Shown here: positions 52,158-64,000 of the stretch, piece after piece
Position numbering within the stretch: the first letter of the stretch is position 1
How the letters are laid out: each line of letters begins with the position of its first letter
DNA from: an uncultured Atopobium sp.
Lineage (GTDB): Bacteria > Actinomycetota > Coriobacteriia > Coriobacteriales > Atopobiaceae
Reading direction: 5' to 3'
Assembly (NCBI GenBank): GCA_938028565.1
Contig: CALIZS010000025.1
Span: forward strand, 1-64,000
DNA length: 64,000 bases
Position numbers and translations under genes: made by a program
Notes under the pieces: model-generated
The model's database searches: none
Told to the model about the DNA's origin: nothing
What the model saw: the letters and a program-made list of their open reading frames with translations, nothing else

Positions 52158-52620
52158 TAAAGACGATCAAGACAGAAAAGTAGAGGGCTATACCAGGGCG
52201 CTCCTGGAGGCTGGCCGCGCAGAGGGTCGTGCAACCGCAGACCTCGTACAGGTGCAGCACGCAAAGAAGTTCTCTCCAGAAGTTCTTGAGACTCTTGGTG
52301 CTATGCAAGCGAGTGAGGATGTTAACCTTATCAATGATGTTGCCGCTACGTTCCAGGAGCTTCTTGAAGAAGAAGACAAGACACTTACGGTAACGGTAAC
52401 CACCACAATGCCTCTTGATGATGAGTTACGTGCAAAGGTCACCGAGAAGCTCGAGAAGAACTTCAATACTCAGGTGTATCTCATTGAGCGTGTTAATCCC
52501 AAGATTTTGGGAGGCATCGTAGTTGAGGCACGTGATCATCGTTATGATGCATCGGTAAAGACACAACTCACTCACATTAAGAGTAGGCTCTCTTCAGATC
52601 ACGTTGAAAGTGAATTGTAA
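52147..52620 (+). CDS. atpH: ATP synthase F1 subunit delta
   Basis: 157 aa, somewhat shorter than the usual ~175-180. It connects the F1 head to the b stalk. The N-terminal helical part ([15 protein letters not shown]) is short; the C-terminal signature region is visible as [27 protein letters not shown] sequence (here [19 protein letters not shown]). Start overlaps atpF by 11 nt; its stop overlaps the atpA start by one base (TAATG). Confidence 0.93.
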   Translation: MSTNKDDQDRKVEGYTRALLEAGRAEGRATADLVQVQHAKKFSPEVLETLGAMQASEDVNLINDVAATFQELLEEEDKTLTVTVTTTMPLDDELRAKVTEKLEKNFNTQVYLIERVNPKILGGIVVEARDHRYDASVKTQLTHIKSRLSSDHVESEL

Positions 52621-54293
52621 TGACTGATAAGACCACCATACAGGAAGGAACGCTGAGCTCAGATGCTGTAATGGCACAGCTTAGAGAGCGCCTTTCTAAG
52701 GTCAATTCAACCGTATCCCAGCAAGAGGTATCTGCTGTTACTGAGGTAGCAGACGGTATTGCTCGTGTTGCTGGTCTACGCAGCGCTATGGCAGGCGAGT
52801 TGCTGGAGTTTACCAGCTCTGTTACTGGCCACAGCGTATTCGGTCTTGCTCAGAACCTTGATGAGACTTCTGTCGGTGCTGTTTTGTTCGGCGAAGTTTC
52901 TGAAATCAAGGAAGGCGACGAGTGTCGTACTACTGGCCGTGTTATGGACATCCCTGCTGGATACGACATGCTTGGTCGTGTTGTTAATCCATTGGGTCAG
53001 CCTATTGACGGTCTTGGTGCAATCCATGCTACACATCGTCGTCCTATTGAGTTCAAGGCTCCTGGCATCATGCAGCGTCAGCCTGTCTGCGAGCCAGTTC
53101 AGACTGGACTTCTGGCAATTGACGCTATGGTTCCTGTCGGCCGTGGTCAGCGTGAGTTGATCATTGGTGACCGTAAGACCGGTAAGACCGCTATCGCAAT
53201 TGACGCTATCGTAAACCAGAAGAACACCGACATGGTTTGTATCTATGTCGCCATCGGTCAGAAGGCGTCTACAGTTGCAAACATCCGCGAGTCTCTTTCC
53301 CGCCATGGTGTTCTTGATAAGACCGTCATTGTTGCAGCTACCGCAGCTGATTCTGCTCCAATGCAGTACATTGCCCCTATGGCAGGCGCTGCTATTGGTG
53401 AGTTCTTTATGTATAACGATAAGGACGGCAAGCCTGCTGACAAAGATCATCCAGGCGGACACGTTCTTGTTGTTTACGATGACCTCTCTAAGCAGGCAGT
53501 TGCATACCGTCAGATGTCACTGACGCTTCACCGTCCACCAGGACGTGAGGCATATCCTGGTGATATTTTCTACCTGCACTCACGCTTGCTGGAGCGTGCA
53601 TGTAAGCTCTCCGATGAAAACGGAGCAGGTTCTCTTACAGCACTTCCAATTATTGAGACGCAGGAAGGCGACGTTTCTGCATACATTCCTACAAACGTCA
53701 TTTCCATTACAGACGGCCAGATTTATCTGCAGTCTAACCTCTTCTTCCAGGGCCAGCGTCCAGCAGTCGACGTAGGTATTTCCGTATCCCGCGTTGGTGG
53801 CGACGCTCAGGTCAAGGCTATGAAGCAGGTTGCAGGTACACTTCGTCTGGACCTTGCAAGTTATCGTGAGAAGCAGGCATTCTCGCAGTTCGGATCCGAC
53901 TTGGATGCAACTACGCAGTACCAGCTCAATCACGGTGCTCATATGATGGAGCTTCTCAAGCAGCCACGTTATTCAGCTCTGGACGTAGTAGACCAGATTT
54001 GCGCAATTTACGCTGCAAAAGAGAACTTCATTGATGACGTTGATCTTGAGAACGTTGCTCTCTTCCGCGATGGCCTTGCCCAGTACATGAGTGAATATCA
54101 CCCACAGCTTCGCAACTCTCTGCGCAACGGAAAGATTTCTGATGAGCAGGCAGAACGCTTGAGTGATCACATTAAGCACTTCAAGGCTAAGTTTATGGAA
54201 GAGCATCCAAACAAGGTTGTGGATGAGGCAGAAGCTAATTCAGATACACCAGGCTCTTTTGACGCAGTAACCCAGGGTTCATTGCAGGAGTAA
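52620..54293 (+). CDS. atpA: ATP synthase F1 subunit alpha
   Basis: 557 aa. The nucleotide-binding, non-catalytic F1 subunit. The P-loop reads [13 protein letters not shown], and the family block is [17 protein letters not shown]. The C-terminus has an extra ~40 residues, acidic and Ser/Thr-rich ([10 protein letters not shown]), beyond the usual end. Its start is fused to the atpH stop. A 228-codon open frame on the opposite strand is a coding shadow. Confidence 0.98.
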   Translation: MTDKTTIQEGTLSSDAVMAQLRERLSKVNSTVSQQEVSAVTEVADGIARVAGLRSAMAGELLEFTSSVTGHSVFGLAQNLDETSVGAVLFGEVSEIKEGDECRTTGRVMDIPAGYDMLGRVVNPLGQPIDGLGAIHATHRRPIEFKAPGIMQRQPVCEPVQTGLLAIDAMVPVGRGQRELIIGDRKTGKTAIAIDAIVNQKNTDMVCIYVAIGQKASTVANIRESLSRHGVLDKTVIVAATAADSAPMQYIAPMAGAAIGEFFMYNDKDGKPADKDHPGGHVLVVYDDLSKQAVAYRQMSLTLHRPPGREAYPGDIFYLHSRLLERACKLSDENGAGSLTALPIIETQEGDVSAYIPTNVISITDGQIYLQSNLFFQGQRPAVDVGISVSRVGGDAQVKAMKQVAGTLRLDLASYREKQAFSQFGSDLDATTQYQLNHGAHMMELLKQPRYSALDVVDQICAIYAAKENFIDDVDLENVALFRDGLAQYMSEYHPQLRNSLRNGKISDEQAERLSDHIKHFKAKFMEEHPNKVVDEAEANSDTPGSFDAVTQGSLQE

Positions 54294-54299
54294 TTATCA

Positions 54300-56698
<2,399 letters not shown>

Positions 56699-56706
56699 GA
56701 TTTCTC

Positions 56707-57129
56707 ATGGCTGAGTTGACTTGTCAGTTTGTCAGACCAGACAAGCTCCTTTACGAAGGAACTGTTGAAAGTCTGATTCTTGCTTCAGCAGATGGAGAGT
56801 ATGGTGTGTGGCCAGGCCACGCACCAGAAATCATTGCGCTTGGTGATGGTGTTGTAAGACTGCACATGTCTCATCCAGAGAATAAAGAAGAATCTATGAC
56901 CAAGATAGTGATTTCTGGTGGATACGCAGAAATCGATCCAACAGGAGTCATTATCTTGGCAGATCATGCTCGTCGCGTTGACGACATTGATGCAGATGTT
57001 GTGCGTGAGACAAGAGATGACGTCATTGACCAGATGCTTTCTCTTCCAGAAGACGATAATCGTCGTGCCTACTACGAAAAAAAGATAGACTGGTGTAATC
57101 TACTTCTGAAGCAAGTGGTTGAGGAGTAA
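56707..57129 (+). CDS. atpC: ATP synthase F1 subunit epsilon
   Basis: 140 aa. The N-terminal beta-sandwich (LTCQFVRPDKLLYEGTVESL, GEYGVWPGHAPEIIAL) is followed by a C-terminal helical part. It regulates ATP hydrolysis. Eight nt after atpD. murA starts 29 nt later without a terminator, so it is probably in the same transcript. Confidence 0.95.
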   Translation: MAELTCQFVRPDKLLYEGTVESLILASADGEYGVWPGHAPEIIALGDGVVRLHMSHPENKEESMTKIVISGGYAEIDPTGVIILADHARRVDDIDADVVRETRDDVIDQMLSLPEDDNRRAYYEKKIDWCNLLLKQVVEE

Positions 57130-57158
57130 AATTCTCTCACTGTCGTTTTCGGAGGTTT

Positions 57159-58442
57159 ATGGACGTCATAAAAGTAGTAGGTGGCCGTTCTGTCACAGGA
57201 GAGGTCACTGTAGAGGGTGCAAAAAACTCTGCCCTTAAATTGATGGCTGCAACCATCATGGCTCCTGGTGTTACTACACTCACTAACGTTCCTAATATTG
57301 CAGACGTTCACGTCATGGGCAAGGTGCTCAAGACGTTAGGCGCTCGCATTGAAGTCGTTGGTCTTCACGAGCTCAAAATTGATACTACAGATATTACAAG
57401 CTGGGAGACTCCTTACAGTCTTGTTGCACAGATGCGTGCATCAACTGCTGTTTTGGGTCCCCTTATTTCTCGTTTTGGCAAGGCCGTTGTGGCAATGCCA
57501 GGCGGTTGTAATATCGGTGCTCGCAAAATTGACATGCACATCCTGGGCCTCGAGGCTTTGGGCGTTGAATTTAAGGTTGAGCACGGCAATATTCACGCAA
57601 GCGCTCCTCACGGCATAACCGGCGAGACCGTTTCTCTGGCCTTTGCTTCCGTTGGTGCAACAGAGAACCTGATGATGGCATCAGTTTTTGCCAAGGGTGT
57701 AACAGTCATTGATAACGCAGCTCGTGAGCCAGAAATTGTTGACCTCGCTAATATGCTCAACAAAATGGGCGCTAACATTCAGGGTGCCGGATCTCCTGTT
57801 ATTGAGATTCACGGCGTCACAGAACTGCATCCTGTTGAGCATGAAGTCGTTGGAGACCGCATTGAGGCTGGTACCTTCCTGGCTATTGGTGCGCTTACTG
57901 GTGAGCCTATTACCGTTCACGGTTTTGAGCCGAATCACCTTGGTCTGGTACTTAAGAAGTACGAGCAGATGGGCATTACCATTGAGACCGGAGATAGGTG
58001 GGCAAGGGCTTCTCGCCAGCAAGATCTTAAAGCTATCGATATCCAGACGCTACCATTCCCAGGTTTCCCAACAGACATGCAGGCACAGACTATGACGCTG
58101 CTTGCGTTGGCTCGGGGCACGTGCATCATTACAGAAAATGTTTTTGAAAACCGCTTTATGCTAGCTTCTGAGCTCTCTCGTATGGGAGCTGATATCACCA
58201 TCGAGGGCCATCACGCTATTGTTCGCGGCGTCTCCGGCTTTGAGGGGGCGCAGGTCAAGTCACCAGATCTTCGTGGTGGCGCCGCGCTTGTTATGGCTGG
58301 TCTTGTGGCCGAGGGAGAAACAATCGTTTCTGCCATCCATCACATTGACCGCGGTTACGAGGGATTTGTCGAGAAACTCGTCGCGTTGGGAGCAGATGCT
58401 CAGCGCACCACCATTCCAGACGACGACTTTATCGAAGGATAG
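57159..58442 (+). CDS. murA: UDP-N-acetylglucosamine 1-carboxyvinyltransferase
   Basis: 427 aa. The first committed step of peptidoglycan synthesis: transfer of enolpyruvate from PEP to UDP-GlcNAc. Key motifs: [13 protein letters not shown] at the N-terminus and the active-site loop [15 protein letters not shown], which keeps the Cys that fosfomycin alkylates. [14 protein letters not shown] and [16 protein letters not shown] are conserved. It begins 29 nt after atpC and is followed 3 nt later by the LCP gene. Confidence 0.97.
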   Translation: MDVIKVVGGRSVTGEVTVEGAKNSALKLMAATIMAPGVTTLTNVPNIADVHVMGKVLKTLGARIEVVGLHELKIDTTDITSWETPYSLVAQMRASTAVLGPLISRFGKAVVAMPGGCNIGARKIDMHILGLEALGVEFKVEHGNIHASAPHGITGETVSLAFASVGATENLMMASVFAKGVTVIDNAAREPEIVDLANMLNKMGANIQGAGSPVIEIHGVTELHPVEHEVVGDRIEAGTFLAIGALTGEPITVHGFEPNHLGLVLKKYEQMGITIETGDRWARASRQQDLKAIDIQTLPFPGFPTDMQAQTMTLLALARGTCIITENVFENRFMLASELSRMGADITIEGHHAIVRGVSGFEGAQVKSPDLRGGAALVMAGLVAEGETIVSAIHHIDRGYEGFVEKLVALGADAQRTTIPDDDFIEG

Positions 58443-58445
58443 TTT

Positions 58446-59669
58446 GTGTCAATTAAACCAAAGCATGCAAAACTGTTCGACAACGGGGCCTCACAGGGCG
58501 CTTCGGCTGACGCTGCACAAAATACCGCTACGGGAAGTACCCAAGGTACTGCGCCAAGCGCTACAGCCAATACGTCGCAGAACGCTGCAGTGAGCAACTC
58601 TCCTTTTAGCCGCACGCAGGCAGAGGGTTACCACAAGCGTCGTAAGCGTGTCTTCAGAAAGCAGATGGTAGTCAGGTCGCTTTTGGGCGTTCTTGCTGCT
58701 GTTTTTGTTGCCGCCGTGGTGGGCGCAGGTATCTGGTATGCAAGTGTTCAAGCACAGCTCAACAATTCGCAGGTCATTACTGCTGAGCTTCGTCAGACGC
58801 TTCAGGAGCCTTCCGCACCAAGCGACCCCTATTATATGCTGCTTCTAGGAACCGACGGTCGACCTGGCGAGACTGAATATCGTGCGGATTCCATTATTTT
58901 GGCGCGCGTTGACCCTATCCATAAGCGTGTGACTATGCTTTCTATTCCACGAGATACCCGTGTCTTGTGGAAGGGTTCTTACATGAAGATTAACGCCGTC
59001 CACTACTATGACGGCGCAAATGGCATGGTACAAGCTGTAAATGAACTGTGCGGCGTACATATTGCCCACTATGCAGAGGTCAACTTTGATGGTCTCGCAG
59101 GCATTACCGATGCTCTTGGTGGCGTAACCGTAAACGTTGAGCAGTACATGCGCGATACAGAGAACTTCAGCGACGTTGTTGAGCTGTACCCTGGTGTTCA
59201 GAAACTGAACGGTGCTCAGGCACTCTTCTTTACTCGCGTTCGCTACGCTTTTGCAGACAGCGATTACACCCGCATGCGCCATCAGAGAACCTTCATCAAG
59301 GCTATGATTGCCCAGATTCTGAACACAGGAGACCCTGTAGCCATTGCAAATATTGTCAATTCAACGGCAAGCATGGTTATTACCGATCTCTCTGTTTCAA
59401 ACATTATTTCTCTGGGCACTCAGATGATTGGCATGAACACTGATAAGGATATCTATACAGCATACGTGCCATCCGAGGGAACAGAAATTGATGGCCAGTC
59501 GTATGTTATTGCAGATAAAGATGCACTTGCAAAGATGATGAAAGTAATTGAAGCAGGAGACGATCCGTCTAGCTTAAACGGACAAACAGATGCCGAGGCA
59601 AATGCTGAGGCTGCCGAGAAAAGCTCAGAAGAGTCCTCAGAATCTTCAAACAGCTCTTCTCGCCAGTAA
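58446..59669 (+). CDS. LytR-CpsA-Psr (LCP) family glycopolymer-peptidoglycan ligase
   Basis: 407 aa. A Ser/Ala/Gln-rich cytoplasmic stretch (1-~75) precedes one membrane helix (~78-100), then the extracellular LCP domain. Visible motifs: LLLGTDGRPGETEYRADSI, SIPRDTRV with the catalytic Arg/Asp set, FDGLAGITDALGGVTVN and FTRVRYAFADSDYTRMRHQ. LCP enzymes move wall glycopolymers from lipid carriers to peptidoglycan. The C-terminal ~40 residues are Glu/Ser-rich. GTG start with GAAGGA upstream. A TTCTCGCC word overlaps its last codons. Confidence 0.95.
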   Translation: MSIKPKHAKLFDNGASQGASADAAQNTATGSTQGTAPSATANTSQNAAVSNSPFSRTQAEGYHKRRKRVFRKQMVVRSLLGVLAAVFVAAVVGAGIWYASVQAQLNNSQVITAELRQTLQEPSAPSDPYYMLLLGTDGRPGETEYRADSIILARVDPIHKRVTMLSIPRDTRVLWKGSYMKINAVHYYDGANGMVQAVNELCGVHIAHYAEVNFDGLAGITDALGGVTVNVEQYMRDTENFSDVVELYPGVQKLNGAQALFFTRVRYAFADSDYTRMRHQRTFIKAMIAQILNTGDPVAIANIVNSTASMVITDLSVSNIISLGTQMIGMNTDKDIYTAYVPSEGTEIDGQSYVIADKDALAKMMKVIEAGDDPSSLNGQTDAEANAEAAEKSSEESSESSNSSSRQ

Positions 59670-59777
59670 ACCTAAGCGTCGTTTTTGGGTATCATGCAAG
59701 TGTTAGAAATAGTTTCGTTGCGTAGCGCAACTGATTTTGCATGAAAAAGACTGTCAAGCAGTCGTCGGAGGAGAGTT

Positions 59778-60206
59778 ATGACCAACGATAACGTACAAAA
59801 CGACCACACACTGACAAAAGCCGGCGAGGACTATCTCGAGGCAATTTATCGCATTGCACTTGAGCAGCCAGATGACGATAAGAGCGTCCGCTCCGTTGAT
59901 ATTGCCGAGAGCCTTGATGTTTCCAAGGCAAGCGTTAACAAGGCTCTATCCCAGCTTAAAGAGCAGGACATGGTTGAGCAGAGCCGTTATGGTCGTGTCA
60001 CGCTGACCAAAGAAGGCGAGGCAAACGCCCGTACCACATGGCGTGCTCACCGTGCGCTTCGCACCTTCCTTGAGGAGGATTTGGGCGTAGACACAGAGAC
60101 CGCAGACGCAGAGGCTTGCCTTATGGAGCACTCGCTTTCTGTAGACACGCTGGCCAAGCTCATTGAATTCCTTGAGAAGCGTGGAATTGAGATTCCAAGC
60201 AAGTAA
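59778..60206 (+). CDS. DtxR/MntR-family metal-dependent regulator
   Basis: 142 aa. A short DtxR-like protein of winged helix plus dimerisation domain, without the SH3-like third domain. Visible: LTKAGEDYLEAIYRI, the recognition region VSKASVNKALSQLKEQDMV, GRVTLTKEGE and EACLMEHSLSVDTLAKLIEFL, which holds likely metal ligands (Glu, Cys, Glu/His). This is the MntR/IdeR-type size seen with manganese or iron sensing. Strong GGAGGAG upstream. No transporter gene lies next to it. Confidence 0.93.
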   Translation: MTNDNVQNDHTLTKAGEDYLEAIYRIALEQPDDDKSVRSVDIAESLDVSKASVNKALSQLKEQDMVEQSRYGRVTLTKEGEANARTTWRAHRALRTFLEEDLGVDTETADAEACLMEHSLSVDTLAKLIEFLEKRGIEIPSK

Positions 60207-60342
60207 CGTAACCTGGCGCTTACGCAAACTAGATACGTATAAAGGCGCCTGTCATTTGAGTTTATCGGCGGCAAAACCGCATTCTTACAAGCGCACGTTA
60301 GGTGTGCAGAGCCAACAGAGCTCATAGGTGAAAGGTAAACAC

Positions 60343-61236
60343 ATGAAGGCAATTATCCCAGCAGCAGGTCTAGGTACGCGTTTTCTACCTGCAACAAAGG
60401 TAACCCCTAAAGAGCTGTTGCCTGTTTTGGATAAGCCCGTCATTCAGTACGTAGTAGAAGAGGCTCTTGAGCCAGAAGAGGTCGATGAGGTAATCATCAT
60501 TAATTCTCGCGAGAAGCCACAGATTGAATCATACTTTGCTGAAGACCAGAAGTTTGAAGCAGATCTTTCTTCTAATGGAAAGCAAGACCTTGCCGAGAAG
60601 GTCCATGCAGCTTCTGCGCTTCCTGTTTCCTTTACCTATCAGGACAATCCTCGTGGCCTTGGCCATGCCGTGCTTTGCGCTGCAGACGGTGTAGGTGACC
60701 AGCCATTCTTTGTACTTCTCGGCGATTACTTTGTTCCAGACCGTCAGATGTGCATCCGCATGGCAGAGATTTCCAAACAGCACAATGGTGCTTCCGTCAT
60801 TGCAGTTGCTCCAGTTCCTGCAGACCAGGTGAATCGCTACGGCATTATCGCAGGTGAGTGCATTTCTTCTCCTTCAGATAACTCTGAGGGCGAGGGTGCT
60901 ATTTGGAAGGTAACAGGCCTTGTCGAGAAGCCTCGTCCAGAGGACGCACCTTCTCACCTGTTTATTGTTGGTCGTTACCTGCTTTCTCCAAAGATTATGG
61001 AGCTCCTGGCAACTCAGGGTCCTGGTGCCGGCAACGAGATTCAGCTGACAGATGCAATGGAGCGCCTGCTTGCTGAGGAAGAGATGTATGCGCTGGTAAT
61101 CGACGCGGAAGAGGGCTGCGATACTGGTACTCCTGCAGCTTGGGCAGCAACTAATGCTCGTATGGCACTCTCTGATCAGAGCTCTGCAGCAGCATTTAAA
61201 GAGGCGCTCGGCAGCTATGCCAACCGCATTGGATAA
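60343..61236 (+). CDS. galU: UTP-glucose-1-phosphate uridylyltransferase
   Basis: 297 aa. It forms UDP-glucose from UTP and glucose-1-phosphate. The nucleotide-binding N-terminus AAGLGTRFLPATK, the DKPVIQYVVEEAL block, GLGHAVLCA, LLGDYFV and GLVEKPRPEDAPSHLFIVGRY are all present. ATG 60343 has AAAGG at 7 nt. The last 20 nt overlap the phosphohexomutase-like gene, so the two are translated together. Confidence 0.97.
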   Translation: MKAIIPAAGLGTRFLPATKVTPKELLPVLDKPVIQYVVEEALEPEEVDEVIIINSREKPQIESYFAEDQKFEADLSSNGKQDLAEKVHAASALPVSFTYQDNPRGLGHAVLCAADGVGDQPFFVLLGDYFVPDRQMCIRMAEISKQHNGASVIAVAPVPADQVNRYGIIAGECISSPSDNSEGEGAIWKVTGLVEKPRPEDAPSHLFIVGRYLLSPKIMELLATQGPGAGNEIQLTDAMERLLAEEEMYALVIDAEEGCDTGTPAAWAATNARMALSDQSSAAAFKEALGSYANRIG

Positions 61237-62632
61237 AAGACCCGACATACTCCGTTTTGGCAGCGATGGCTGGCAAGCCCGCTATGATAAAGGCTTTACC
61301 AAGGATAATGTAGTTAGACTTGCAGAGGCCCTTGGTACCGTCTGGTCAGAGGGGCTGCCTGGCGGTATTGTGTTTGTCGGCTTTGACACACGCTTTGAAG
61401 CAGATTCGTCTGCTCTTGAAGCCGCTGCAACATTGGCTTCCTTTGGTTTAGACGTGCGTGTGTCCGAGACTTTTTGCCCAACTCCATCTGTTTGCTGGGC
61501 CTGCGCACATCATAAAGATGTAGCTGGTGGCCTCATTATTTCTGCAACTGAGCTTTCCTGCGAATATTGCGGCATGATTATTCGCGCTGCTAATGGAGGC
61601 CCTGTTTCTCGCGATTTTCTCCAGCGCGTGGAATCCGCAACGCCGCTTGAGCCAACAGATCAGCGTGGAACTTTTACCACAACAGATATTGTGACGCCTT
61701 ATAAAAGTGCGCTGCTTAATCAGATTAATGTGTCTGTTATTAAAGAGCTACGCCCTAGTGTGGTAGTTGATCCTATGTATGGTGCAGCAACAGACCTGCT
61801 TGCTGACGTACTTTCCGCAGCTGGATGTGATGTACATCAGATGCACCAAGGTCCTGTCAGGGATTTTGGTGGCATTCACCCACAACCAGCAGACCCTTGG
61901 GCTGATGAGTGCTCTTCGATGGTGGTAAGCCGCCATGCACAGCTGGGCCTTTTGCTTGATTGTGACGGAGACCGCGCTGCTGCCGTAGATGAAACCGGCC
62001 GACTCCTTAGCCCACACGAGCTTATTCCGCTTATCACACGCCATCTTGTACAAAATAGAAAGCAAACCGGCCGCGTTGTTTCTACACTGACCTGTTCGGC
62101 AACGGTATCCAGGCAGGCAGCTCATCTTGGACTAGAGTCTGCAAGCGTGCCTGTTGGATTTGCTCGACTTTATTCAGAGATTGAGCAAGGAGACGTCCTT
62201 CTCGCCGCAGAGGAGTACGGCGGTATTTGCATTCCAAGTCACCTGTTGGAGCGAGACGGCCTGCTTGTGGCCTTGCTTGTTGTCGAAATGCTTGCGTACA
62301 CCCATAAATCGCTTGCACAGCTTGTCTCTGAGGACGAGGCTGAGCTGGGTCGCATGTGTTATAGCAGGCGAGGAGTGCGACTTGATGCTGCAGCTACCCA
62401 GGCGTTCAGAAACATCCTTCCAGGCCTCAATCCAGAAAACGTTGCAGGTAAAGTGCCTGTTTCGGTAAGCCATGCCGATGGCCTTAAGCTTCAGTTTAAA
62501 GACGATTCTTGGGTGCTCATTCGTCCTTCTCGTATGGACGCGCTGGTACGCGTGTATTCTGAGGCCGCTAACGAGACACTTCGCGATCAACTTCTTGATG
62601 CAGCTTGTCAGATTGTAAAAGACGAAATTTAG
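61217..62632 (+). CDS. Divergent phosphohexomutase-family protein coupled to galU
   Basis: 471 aa from ATG 61217, overlapping galU by 20 nt. Overall alpha-D-phosphohexomutase architecture: N-terminal FGSDGWQARYDKGFT, metal loop LLLDCDGDRAAAV with DxDxD (248-252), sugar loop AAEEYGG. The catalytic loop is altered: TASHNP is replaced by SATELS (109-114), putting Thr111 at the phosphoserine and Glu at the His. The phosphate-binding RPSGTEP reads RPSRMDA. It may use phosphothreonine, act on another substrate, or have lost mutase activity. Its coupling to galU fits glucose-1-phosphate supply. Confidence 0.88.
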   Translation: MPTALDKRPDILRFGSDGWQARYDKGFTKDNVVRLAEALGTVWSEGLPGGIVFVGFDTRFEADSSALEAAATLASFGLDVRVSETFCPTPSVCWACAHHKDVAGGLIISATELSCEYCGMIIRAANGGPVSRDFLQRVESATPLEPTDQRGTFTTTDIVTPYKSALLNQINVSVIKELRPSVVVDPMYGAATDLLADVLSAAGCDVHQMHQGPVRDFGGIHPQPADPWADECSSMVVSRHAQLGLLLDCDGDRAAAVDETGRLLSPHELIPLITRHLVQNRKQTGRVVSTLTCSATVSRQAAHLGLESASVPVGFARLYSEIEQGDVLLAAEEYGGICIPSHLLERDGLLVALLVVEMLAYTHKSLAQLVSEDEAELGRMCYSRRGVRLDAAATQAFRNILPGLNPENVAGKVPVSVSHADGLKLQFKDDSWVLIRPSRMDALVRVYSEAANETLRDQLLDAACQIVKDEI

Positions 62633-62713
62633 CCTCATTAAATCGCGAGAAAAGATGCGATAGAAGACGTATAACAAGGGCATATGAAAAGTCGCGATAA
62701 AAGACAGTGAATA

Positions 62714-62755
62714 GCGCGGCAAGACAACGTAATAACGCGCGGCAAGACAACGTAA
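62714..62755. repeat. 19-bp direct repeat in the rRNA leader
   Basis: GCGCGGCAAGACAACGTAA at 62714-62732 is repeated exactly at 62737-62755 (23-bp period). It lies between the mutase-like gene and the rRNA promoter; role unknown. Confidence 0.85.
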
Positions 62756-62876
62756 AAAGATAATAAAGACATCGTAGAAATGACAACACTATATATAGTT
62801 GAAAAATAGAGTGTTACTACTAGACGATAAAGAGAATTCAGTGCCCAATATACGCATTAGTTCACTAAAGACTACG

Positions 62877-62950
62877 AATTGTGTAGAAATTGTGTAGGAA
62901 TTAAGAAGATACAAAAACATCTTCACAAACGAGTCGTAAGTGCGTATAGT
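62877..62950 (+). promoter_or_regulatory. rRNA operon promoter with phased upstream repeats
   Basis: A -35 TTCACA (62922-62927) and -10 TATAGT (62945-62950) with a 17-bp spacer. Upstream, AATTGTGTAG occurs at 62877-62886 and 62888-62897, 11 bp apart, one helical turn. That spacing suggests a protein bound on one face of the DNA or an UP-type element. About 225 nt separate it from the 16S gene. Confidence 0.75.
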
Positions 62951-63175
62951 TATTCCCCGCGCCGCGCACCACGCAATGTGAAAGCGCAGCGCAGCGAACC
63001 TTGAAAACCGGATACTGCGATCGAAAGATCAGCAAAGACAGACAAGCGAAATTCGAATTTGAACATTTTGTTCAATAGTCAATTCATAATTTCAGCGAAT
63101 CCGAGATCAGCGGGATTTTAGAGACGTGGATTCAACTCAACTTTAAATTGTACTGACTTTTAGTCAGTTTAATTT

Positions 63176-64000
<825 letters not shown>

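Larger units (their letters stand above)
62633..63173 (+). other. Upstream region and leader of the rRNA operon (no gene)
   Basis: About 540 nt without a coding frame. In order: a GCGAGAA word (62645), the 19-bp repeat (62714-62755), a 12-bp palindrome ACTATATATAGT near 62788, the promoter (below), hairpin GATC-GAAA-GATC near 63019, an inverted repeat TTGAAC/GTTCAA near 63059-63075, and ACTGAC-TTTTA-GTCAGT at 63152-63168 just before the 16S start. The last ones probably belong to precursor processing. Confidence 0.65.

Noticed and set aside
52776..53462. 228-codon antisense frame inside atpA
   Set aside because: Coding shadow of a certain gene.

Overview
The window is chromosomal DNA of moderate G+C from an actinobacterium of class Coriobacteriia, most likely Atopobiaceae (the Atopobium/Lancefieldella/Olsenella group). 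Four things support this: the 16S rRNA at the right end; the FHA/PP2C/SEDS/PASTA-kinase cell-wall locus; an atpBEFHAGDC operon whose b subunit starts with a signal-peptide-like leader; and anaerobic pyruvate:ferredoxin oxidoreductase. Species was not established. No prophage, CRISPR array or antibiotic-resistance island is visible. The only mobile element is a decayed IS200-type insertion at the left edge.

Layout. 1-0.75 kb: IS200-like element with a frameshifted transposase and matching 19-nt terminal hairpins. 0.8-3.6 kb: a thioester/CnaB cell-wall adhesin divergent from a Fur/PerR-family regulator. 3.6-12.4 kb: tRNA-Gly, M29 aminopeptidase, tRNA-Lys, purB, a Tat lipoprotein, an OmpR-type two-component system, purC, a membrane protein and tRNA-Arg. 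12.4-13.1 kb: a gene-poor stretch with iteron-like repeats and strong hairpins. 13.1-22.6 kb (minus strand): one cell-wall/division operon read kinase - fhaA - fhaB - PP2C - SEDS::PBP fusion - PASTA kinase. 22.7-29.7 kb: tRNAs, serS, a small gene under a perfect 26-bp LexA-like palindrome, gluQ, a GNAT acetyltransferase and purH. 30-43.8 kb: nifJ, murT with a catalytically altered gatD, queT, a LytS/LytTR pair, a phosphoesterase, a PAP2 phosphatase, trxA, pgi, SRP RNA and a DedA protein. 43.9-49.9 kb: an acidic membrane-anchored protein, prfA-prmC, tsaC, rpiB and upp. 50.4-62.6 kb: F1Fo ATP synthase, then murA, an LCP ligase, a DtxR-like regulator, galU and an unusual phosphohexomutase. 62.6-64 kb: rRNA leader, promoter and the first ~825 nt of 16S rRNA.

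How the genes fit together. The window is rich in envelope biogenesis: murA, MurT/GatD, SEDS-PBP with Ser/Thr kinases, phosphatase and FHA readers, LCP, galU, PAP2. Energy and carbon genes (nifJ, pgi, rpiB, F-ATPase) fit a fermentative anaerobe. gluQ and queT together suggest salvage and further modification of queuosine.

Most worth a second look: (1) the single-polypeptide SEDS-transpeptidase fusion inside a kinase/phosphatase operon; (2) a GatD homologue lacking both the catalytic Cys and His while MurT looks intact; (3) a phosphohexomutase with Thr in place of the phosphoserine, translationally coupled to galU; (4) a strongly over-represented word, TTCTCGCC/GGCGAGAA, recurring between genes and skewed between strands; (5) a 26-bp perfect palindrome with a LexA core in front of an unknown 106-residue gene; (6) two unexplained structured intergenic regions (3641-4057 and 12679-12969). 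All reading was by eye. Residue numbers are hand counts and motif counts are approximate.
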